29,145 bases of DNA from the NCBI GenBank assembly GCA_050013075.1, contig JBEKFZ010000053.1:1-29145 (forward strand), in the 5' to 3' direction. This DNA is from JBEKIK01 sp050013075. Lineage in GTDB: Bacteria > Planctomycetota > Planctomycetia > Pirellulales > Thermoguttaceae. The notes under the pieces were generated by a model that did no database searches, was not told where the DNA came from, and saw nothing but the letters and a program-made list of their open reading frames with translations. Positions 25,048 to 29,145 of this stretch are shown here, in pieces. Position 1 is the stretch's first letter; each line of letters starts with the position of its first letter. Position numbers and translations under genes: made by a program.

Positions 25048-25197
25048 GTGGTAACTCCTGTCGTTAAGAAAGTTTAAGAAAATGTTACAGGGTCGTTTGT
25101 AAAATGTGTTTAAGATTTGTTAGGAAAGCAGTCTGGAATCTTTTGAAAATAGTGGAACAAAATCGAACACCGACCATTTTGCCGTGTTTCAAAGAAC

Positions 25198-25252
25198 TGG
25201 CGGGGCCAACGGTTTAATAACCGTTAGCTCACGTAATACCTAAGCCTCGCCA
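25198..25252. promoter_or_regulatory. Nested stem structure upstream of the giant gene
   Basis: TGGCGGGGC (25198-25206) pairs with GCCTCGCCA (25244-25252), with one G-U on the plus strand. It encloses a perfect hairpin AACGGTT-TAAT-AACCGTT (25208-25225). A GGCTT/AAGCC hairpin (25265-25276) follows. It resembles a structured RNA leader, but no known riboswitch core is recognised, and the pairing fits a plus-strand RNA slightly better. Confidence 0.35.
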
Positions 25253-25427
25253 CTATTCCTCACCGGCTTGAAAGCCTGAACCCAGCCAAACAAGAGTCGT
25301 TATCCCTCCGGGAAAAGGTTACCGACCGCTATTCAGCTTAAGGCATCTGTTTTAATTGGTTTTATTATAAAAACTTCGTTATTTGGAATATCCTCCCCTA
25401 GTCAATCATTGTAGTCGTTTTTAGATA

Positions 25428-25447
25428 TTACGCAATACCCTGCGTAA
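25428..25447. promoter_or_regulatory. TTACGCA inverted repeat
   Basis: TTACGCA (25428-25434) and TGCGTAA (25441-25447) form a 7-bp inverted repeat with a 6-nt spacer in AT-rich DNA. This is a typical shape for a dimeric regulator operator or for a weak hairpin. Confidence 0.35.
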
Positions 25448-25697
25448 AATTTTATCCGAATTTTTACATAGTATACCCCTGCCGAATGTGGCCGCCCCAC
25501 TGGTCTTACTATAAGTAATTTGCCGGGCACGCTGTCGGGATAATGCGAATCAGGTCCGGGGCCTTTTCCGAGGCTTGGATCGTTTATCTTCAGGATTTGG
25601 ATATGCGATTGAGACTATGTATACCCAGCCCAATCAACGGACGTAGTATATACAGGCTTTACAGGCCGTCTATAATTGTGCGGATCAAAGGAAAAAG

Positions 25698-26651
25698 ATG
25701 GTTACCAAACAACTGGGCAACTCGGATCTGCATATCACCCCCATCGGTTTTGGGGCATGGGCCATTGGCGGAGCGGGCTGGGAGTTCTCCTGGGGTCGGC
25801 AGGACGACAACGAATCGATCGCGGCGATAAAATCCGCCTTGGACGCCGGGATAAATTGGATCGACACTGCCGCGGTCTACGGACTGGGCCACTCCGAGGA
25901 AATCGTCGCCCGGGCGCTCGAAGGCATGACCACCCGGCCGTACGTGTTCACCAAGTGCAGCAGGACCTGGGACGAAAAGCGCAATATCGGCTACTGCCTT
26001 AAGGTCGAGTCGATCCGCCGGGAATGCGAAGACAGCCTAAAGCGGCTTAAACTGGAGACAATTGATCTGTACCAGATCCACTGGCCCGTGCCGGATGAAG
26101 ATATCGAGGAAGGCTGGACGGCCATGGCCAAACTCAAGGAGGAGGGCAAGGTGCGGTACATCGGCGCATCCAACTTCAACGTCGCACAAATTCGCCGGGC
26201 ACAGGCCATCGCGCCGATTACCTCGCTGCAACCGCGCTACTCGCTCATCCACCGCGAGGCCGAAACAGAAATCCTGCCCATGGCGGCCAAAGAGAACATC
26301 GGAGTAATCGCCTACTCTCCAATGGGCTCGGGACTGCTCTCTGGCGCAATGACCCGGCAACGCGTGGAAGGCCTGTCAGCCGAAGACTGGAGACGCAGGA
26401 ACCGCGACTTTCAGGAGCCGCTTCTGTCTCGCAATCTGCGACTGGTGGAAGTGCTCCGGGCGATCGGCGCCCGGCACGGGCACACGCCCGGCGAGGTCGC
26501 GGTGGCCTGGGTGCTGCGCAATCCGGCCGTTACCGGCGCGATCGTGGGCGCACGCCGGCCCAGCCAGGTGGCGGGCATTATCGGAGCGGCCCAATTCAGT
26601 CTCAATGATGCGGAAATCGAGGAGATTGAGGCCTTCTTCAATGAGAATTGA
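25698..26651 (+). CDS. Aldo/keto reductase
   Basis: This 317-residue NAD(P)H-dependent oxidoreductase is a TIM barrel. The ATG follows AAAGGA. The catalytic tetrad is visible: Asp56 and Tyr61 (WIDTAAVYGLGHSE), Lys86 (VFTKCS) and His128 (LYQIHWP). SLQPRYSLIHRE, IAYSPMGSGLLSG and GAIVGARRPSQV are family nucleotide-site landmarks. Length is normal. The substrate is unknown; many relatives reduce sugar or alkyl aldehydes. It is followed by low-complexity repeats and tRNA-Ala, and is probably monocistronic. Confidence 0.93.
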   Translation: MVTKQLGNSDLHITPIGFGAWAIGGAGWEFSWGRQDDNESIAAIKSALDAGINWIDTAAVYGLGHSEEIVARALEGMTTRPYVFTKCSRTWDEKRNIGYCLKVESIRRECEDSLKRLKLETIDLYQIHWPVPDEDIEEGWTAMAKLKEEGKVRYIGASNFNVAQIRRAQAIAPITSLQPRYSLIHREAETEILPMAAKENIGVIAYSPMGSGLLSGAMTRQRVEGLSAEDWRRRNRDFQEPLLSRNLRLVEVLRAIGARHGHTPGEVAVAWVLRNPAVTGAIVGARRPSQVAGIIGAAQFSLNDAEIEEIEAFFNEN

Positions 26652-26679
26652 AACCCTTGCCGAAATCGGAGATTTTTTA

Positions 26680-26733
26680 TAGGCTATAGGCTGTAGGAAG
26701 TTCTGATAGCTGACTGCTGAAAGCCGATCGCTG
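26680..26733. repeat. Low-complexity TATAGGC / AGCTGA spacer
   Basis: Short near-duplicates (CTATAGGCTATAGGCTGTAGG, then AGCTGACTGCTGAAAGCCGA) fill the gap between the reductase and the tRNA. No gene or clear promoter was identified. Confidence 0.45.
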
Positions 26734-26737
26734 TGGG

Positions 26738-26810
26738 GGGGACGTAGCTCAATTGGGAGAGCACTAGCTTTGCAAGCTAGGGGTTGACGGTTCGAGCCCG
26801 TTCGTCTCCA
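26738..26810 (+). tRNA. tRNA-Ala (anticodon UGC)
   Basis: A full cloverleaf of 73 nt is visible. The acceptor stem is GGGGACG/CGTCTCC with discriminator A. The D arm is in AGCTCAATTGGGAGAGC. The anticodon stem CTAGC/GCTAG has loop TTTGCAA, giving UGC. The T arm is GACGG-TTCGAGC-CCGTT. CCA is not encoded. Seven G in a row (26735-26741) span the 5' end. Its 3' half doubles as the end of the convergent integrase gene, marking it as the likely attachment site. Confidence 0.96.
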
Positions 26811-28620
26811 CTTTAAGAAGCCCGTTGACAATACTTGTCAACGGGCTTCTTCTTTTGACTGGATAAGCACTTATGGCGATTGCTTTGCCTTCCACAATTT
26901 TCTCGGCATCGCTTGCGGCTTTGTCAATTATTGACTGCAATGTTGCTGTTTTGTCAGTAGTTGGTGCAAACCCTGGTGCAAACTGAGAAAGGCATGAATT
27001 GCTTTTCGCTATTGGAGTTACGGCCGAAGGTACTGAACGGGTGTCGATATTTTTTGCAGTCGCGTTTTCGGTTCCGGTTGCCATTAAACCAGCCGCAACG
27101 GATTCATTTTGCCCACCTTGACCGAGCGGTAGAGCCGGCAACGATTCCATAGCCCCGGCAACGTCCAGTAGTCGAGGGTCTGTATAAGTGCTCATTGTCA
27201 GATTGATAGTCGAATGACGCATAGCAGCTTGTGCCGTTCGCGGTGCCACGCCGGCCTTGCTCATTAAGGTGCCAAAGGTATGCCGCAAGGCGTGAACGTC
27301 AACCGTCCGGCCGCGTTCGTCCCGCTTGTCGATCTTCCATTTCTTCGGCCCCACCTTCACCCGGCGAGCGATACCGGCAGCGACAAGATCAAGTTCAAGT
27401 ATCTTCACCAATCGCTTAGGCACAGTGAAGACAGGCGTATCCGGCGGTAGAGTAGACACGGCCGACAATTGCAGACAAGTTTGCCCCTCTAGCCCCGTAG
27501 AATTGCGTCTGTTGCATTTTCTCGCTTCGACGGCTTCCGGGTCAAACTGGTCAGTCGGCTTGCGTTTGGCGGCTTCCTGCAAGGCCGTTGCCTTGTCGGC
27601 AAGCCAATCTCTAAGATCGGCGGCAAGATCGGCACGTAAGGGGATAGTCGAGCCTTCACGATTCTTTTCGTCGGCGGCATTTAACACCAGATAAGCCGGG
27701 TCGGCGTCAAGTTCCAATTGCCCCACGGTAATCGAAGCCAGTTCGCCCTTGCGAAGGCCGGTCAAAACCAGTGTTTTATAGATCAAGGCGCGTTCGCGGC
27801 CGAGCCGTTCAAGGTAAACACGGTTTTCATCACGCAATTGAGCGACCGCTTCGCCTCTCCTCTTACCCCGGCGAATAGTCATTGCATCCACCAGCGGCCG
27901 GCGGCGTGCTACATCAAGCAAGCGGACAAGTTCGTCTTCGGTCAAAGCCCGGCGTTTGCGGCGGGGGTCGATTTCTTCATTAGCCTTCGGTACCTTTCTA
28001 AAAGGATTAAATAACAACCGGCCTGCTTCGATGCACCAATTGCAAAAGGCCACGGCGGCGGCGCGGTATGTATTTCGGGTCCGCGCCCCCATGCCATCTT
28101 TTGCCCGGGCAACAAGCCAGCGTTCCAAGGCAGCGCCGTTTAGATCGGCAAGCCGGAAAAAACGGCAATCGTTTACAAGGCGGTTTAATGAGCGGTGGAC
28201 GTTTGCCCGATGGTCGGGGCAAGTCCCTTCGGCTTCGAGCTTCATCAAGTAGGCGGCAATATGGTCCGCAAGCGGCGCTGTTTGGTGGTCGATAACGGCG
28301 TCTTCGGCGGCGGTTAAAATTCCCCCTTTCACCTTTTCCGCCCGGCGTTCAAGATCGGCGAGAATCGAACGGGCGGCGGTTTCATCGCGGCAACCGGTCG
28401 CCACTTCTTTGACCAGCCTTGAGCCGTCTCGATACTTGGCAGTATAGGTCCGCGCCGTAATCACGATCCGGTCCGAACCGTCCTTGCCCGTCGTAACAGG
28501 TGCCGTCCGGCGTTTTTCCTTCGTGTCGATCCATTCGGCAAGCCGTTCACCCTTGCGGACGATGATCTTTGCGCCCGCCGGCAACGGCTTGGTTGCGGTT
28601 TTTTTGTAGACCGTACCCAT
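26764..28620 (-). CDS. Tyrosine recombinase (phage/island integrase)
   Basis: This 618-residue site-specific recombinase starts at ATG 28620. Residues 1-100 resemble an N-terminal arm-type region. The core-binding domain is about 115-205 (SLNRLVNDCRFFRLADLN, TRNTYRAAAVAFCNWC). The catalytic domain is about 225-490. Catalytic residues are Arg290 (TGLRKGEL), His443 and Arg446 (HALRHTFG), His469 (MRHS) and nucleophile Tyr479 (MSTYTDP). The roughly 125 residues after the tyrosine are unusual and low-complexity. The last 15 codons (ending GLEPSTPSLQS) are templated by the antisense strand of tRNA-Ala, and the TAG stop (26764-26766) lies in the anticodon stem. This means integration at the tRNA 3' half, with the element extending right. 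No excisionase is visible. Confidence 0.9.
   Translation of the reverse strand: MGTVYKKTATKPLPAGAKIIVRKGERLAEWIDTKEKRRTAPVTTGKDGSDRIVITARTYTAKYRDGSRLVKEVATGCRDETAARSILADLERRAEKVKGGILTAAEDAVIDHQTAPLADHIAAYLMKLEAEGTCPDHRANVHRSLNRLVNDCRFFRLADLNGAALERWLVARAKDGMGARTRNTYRAAAVAFCNWCIEAGRLLFNPFRKVPKANEEIDPRRKRRALTEDELVRLLDVARRRPLVDAMTIRRGKRRGEAVAQLRDENRVYLERLGRERALIYKTLVLTGLRKGELASITVGQLELDADPAYLVLNAADEKNREGSTIPLRADLAADLRDWLADKATALQEAAKRKPTDQFDPEAVEARKCNRRNSTGLEGQTCLQLSAVSTLPPDTPVFTVPKRLVKILELDLVAAGIARRVKVGPKKWKIDKRDERGRTVDVHALRHTFGTLMSKAGVAPRTAQAAMRHSTINLTMSTYTDPRLLDVAGAMESLPALPLGQGGQNESVAAGLMATGTENATAKNIDTRSVPSAVTPIAKSNSCLSQFAPGFAPTTDKTATLQSIIDKAASDAEKIVEGKAIAISAYPVKRRSPLTSIVNGLLKVETNGLEPSTPSLQS
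26815..26856 (+). terminator. Terminator hairpin after tRNA-Ala
   Basis: A perfect 17-bp stem (26815-26831 with 26835-26851, loop TAC) is followed by CTTTT. It starts five bases after the tRNA. It lies entirely inside the integrase reading frame on the other strand, so those integrase codons also encode the hairpin. Confidence 0.78.
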
Positions 28621-28663
28621 GATTCAATTCCTATTGTTTATGCTTGTGAGTTAGTATCACTGT

Positions 28664-29023
28664 TTAGTGTGCTGTTAGAGCATTCTTGGGTTCACCATTT
28701 TGGTCCGATACTGCCACTGCCCCGTTGTTTGTCTTGTCGGCCTGTACTGTTACAACCTGTTTTTCAAGCGAATTGTAGATTTGCATATTCCCACCTCCAC
28801 CTTCGCCTTTTCCTAAAGCAATAACTGGTTTTTCTTGGGAGTTGTAGATACCCATTCCCCCGTCTCCGTCTTTTGTCCCCGATACTTTAACAATTGACTT
28901 TCCTTGTGAGTTATAGATTCCCATGTACCCACCACCAAATTCGTTCCCCCCTAGACCAACAACTGGTTTTCCTTGGGGGTTACTGATATTTATTATGCCA
29001 CCTACACCTTCGTTCCCCCCTAG
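28664..29023 (-). pseudogene. Tandem-repeat protein remnant (5' end lost)
   Basis: About 120 codons encode five 23-24-residue repeats of the form GGxMxIYNSQGKxVVxLGxxEG, the last one degenerate, ending in EPKNALTAH. The first visible unit begins mid-repeat (LGGNEGVGG). The DNA matches a downstream unit up to CCCCCCTAG at 29023 and then diverges completely. An ATG at 29122 keeps the frame open, but its first 33 codons are foreign to the repeat. I read this as a larger repeat protein cut by an insertion. The function is unknown. It sits 43 bases upstream of the integrase on the same strand. Confidence 0.6.
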
Positions 29024-29145
29024 CAGCCTGTTGAAATAGGCCCAAATTCGCCGATCGCGCGGCGAATCAGGCGGCAACCGCGCACTGTGTCGCAACGGCG
29101 CGAAGTGATCGCTGGTCGTCATAACAACGACGTAACCGACTGTGA
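29024..29145. mobile_element. Possible insertion sequence end (partial)
   Basis: The sequence starting CAGCCTGTTGAAATAGGCC resembles the terminal inverted repeat of several bacterial IS groups (CAGxCTGTTGAAA type). It begins exactly where the repeat-protein homology ends. A TTCGCC/GGCGAA inverted pair lies just inside (about 29046-29065). No transposase is visible before the window ends, so the IS family is not assigned. Confidence 0.45.

Larger units (their letters stand above)
25048..25697. other. 650-bp divergent leader region
   Basis: This lies between the giant gene (minus) and the aldo/keto reductase (plus). The part nearest the giant gene is structured (hairpins at 25198-25252 and 25265-25276). 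The middle is AT-rich, with another hairpin at 25428-25447. No gene is supported; a frame at 25543-25830 mostly overlaps the reductase out of frame. Confidence 0.55.

Noticed and set aside
25048..25697. Cobalamin or cyclic di-GMP riboswitch in the giant-gene leader
   Set aside because: The leader is structured, but the conserved core motifs of those classes are not present.

Overview
The window looks like chromosome from a planctomycete, probably an uncultured Pirellulales-like lineage. The evidence is indirect but consistent. There are two planctomycete-style membrane Ser/Thr kinases, one next to an ECF sigma factor. There is a 2319-residue secreted beta-strand-repeat protein with a PEP-CTERM sorting tail, and a very Cys-rich exported protein. 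Shine-Dalgarno sites are weak or absent at many genes, and the intergenic spacers are full of short palindromic repeats. No 16S gene or other decisive marker is present.

Layout: (1) 1-4869 is a cyanophycin locus. A partial ABC transporter membrane subunit (minus strand, running off the left edge) diverges from cyanophycin synthetase cphA across a 1.3 kb non-coding gap with several strong hairpins and a G-quadruplex motif. (2) 4924-9054 holds ribBA (riboflavin synthesis), a secreted 22-cysteine protein, a repeat-rich spacer and a benzoylformate-decarboxylase-like ThDP enzyme. (3) 9099-12272 is a minus-strand run of three small membrane proteins downstream of a secreted PEGA + triplicated helical/TPR-like repeat protein. 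(4) 12524-14543 is an ECF sigma factor followed by a Ser/Thr kinase with a DFS motif in place of DFG and an outward-facing PEGA domain. (5) 14970-17988 carries a second tail-anchored Ser/Thr kinase, an RluA-type pseudouridine synthase and a Maf nucleotide pyrophosphatase. (6) 18088-25047 is the giant PEP-CTERM protein, built from four modules of about 600 residues. (7) 25698-26651 is an aldo/keto reductase. (8) 26738-29145 is tRNA-Ala(UGC) overlapped by the 3' end of a convergent tyrosine recombinase, then a tandem-repeat protein whose repeat homology stops abruptly at 29023 against an IS-like end.

How the parts may work together: CphA polymerises Asp and Arg into a storage polymer, and the adjacent ABC protein belongs to a type repeatedly found with cyanophycin genes. 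The sigma factor, the PEGA-bearing kinase and the divergently encoded PEGA-repeat protein could form one envelope-sensing unit. The tRNA/integrase junction appears to be one end of an integrated element that continues beyond the right edge.

Short interspersed repeats are prominent. A MITE-like element with inverted ends occurs twice (7175-7287 and 14641-14762), each time shortly after a 24-nt palindrome (7084 and 14604). A second short repeat occurs at 4894 and 13251. A GGGGC-GGCAG palindrome family occurs at 1271 and 18032. No CRISPR array, rRNA or replication origin was seen.
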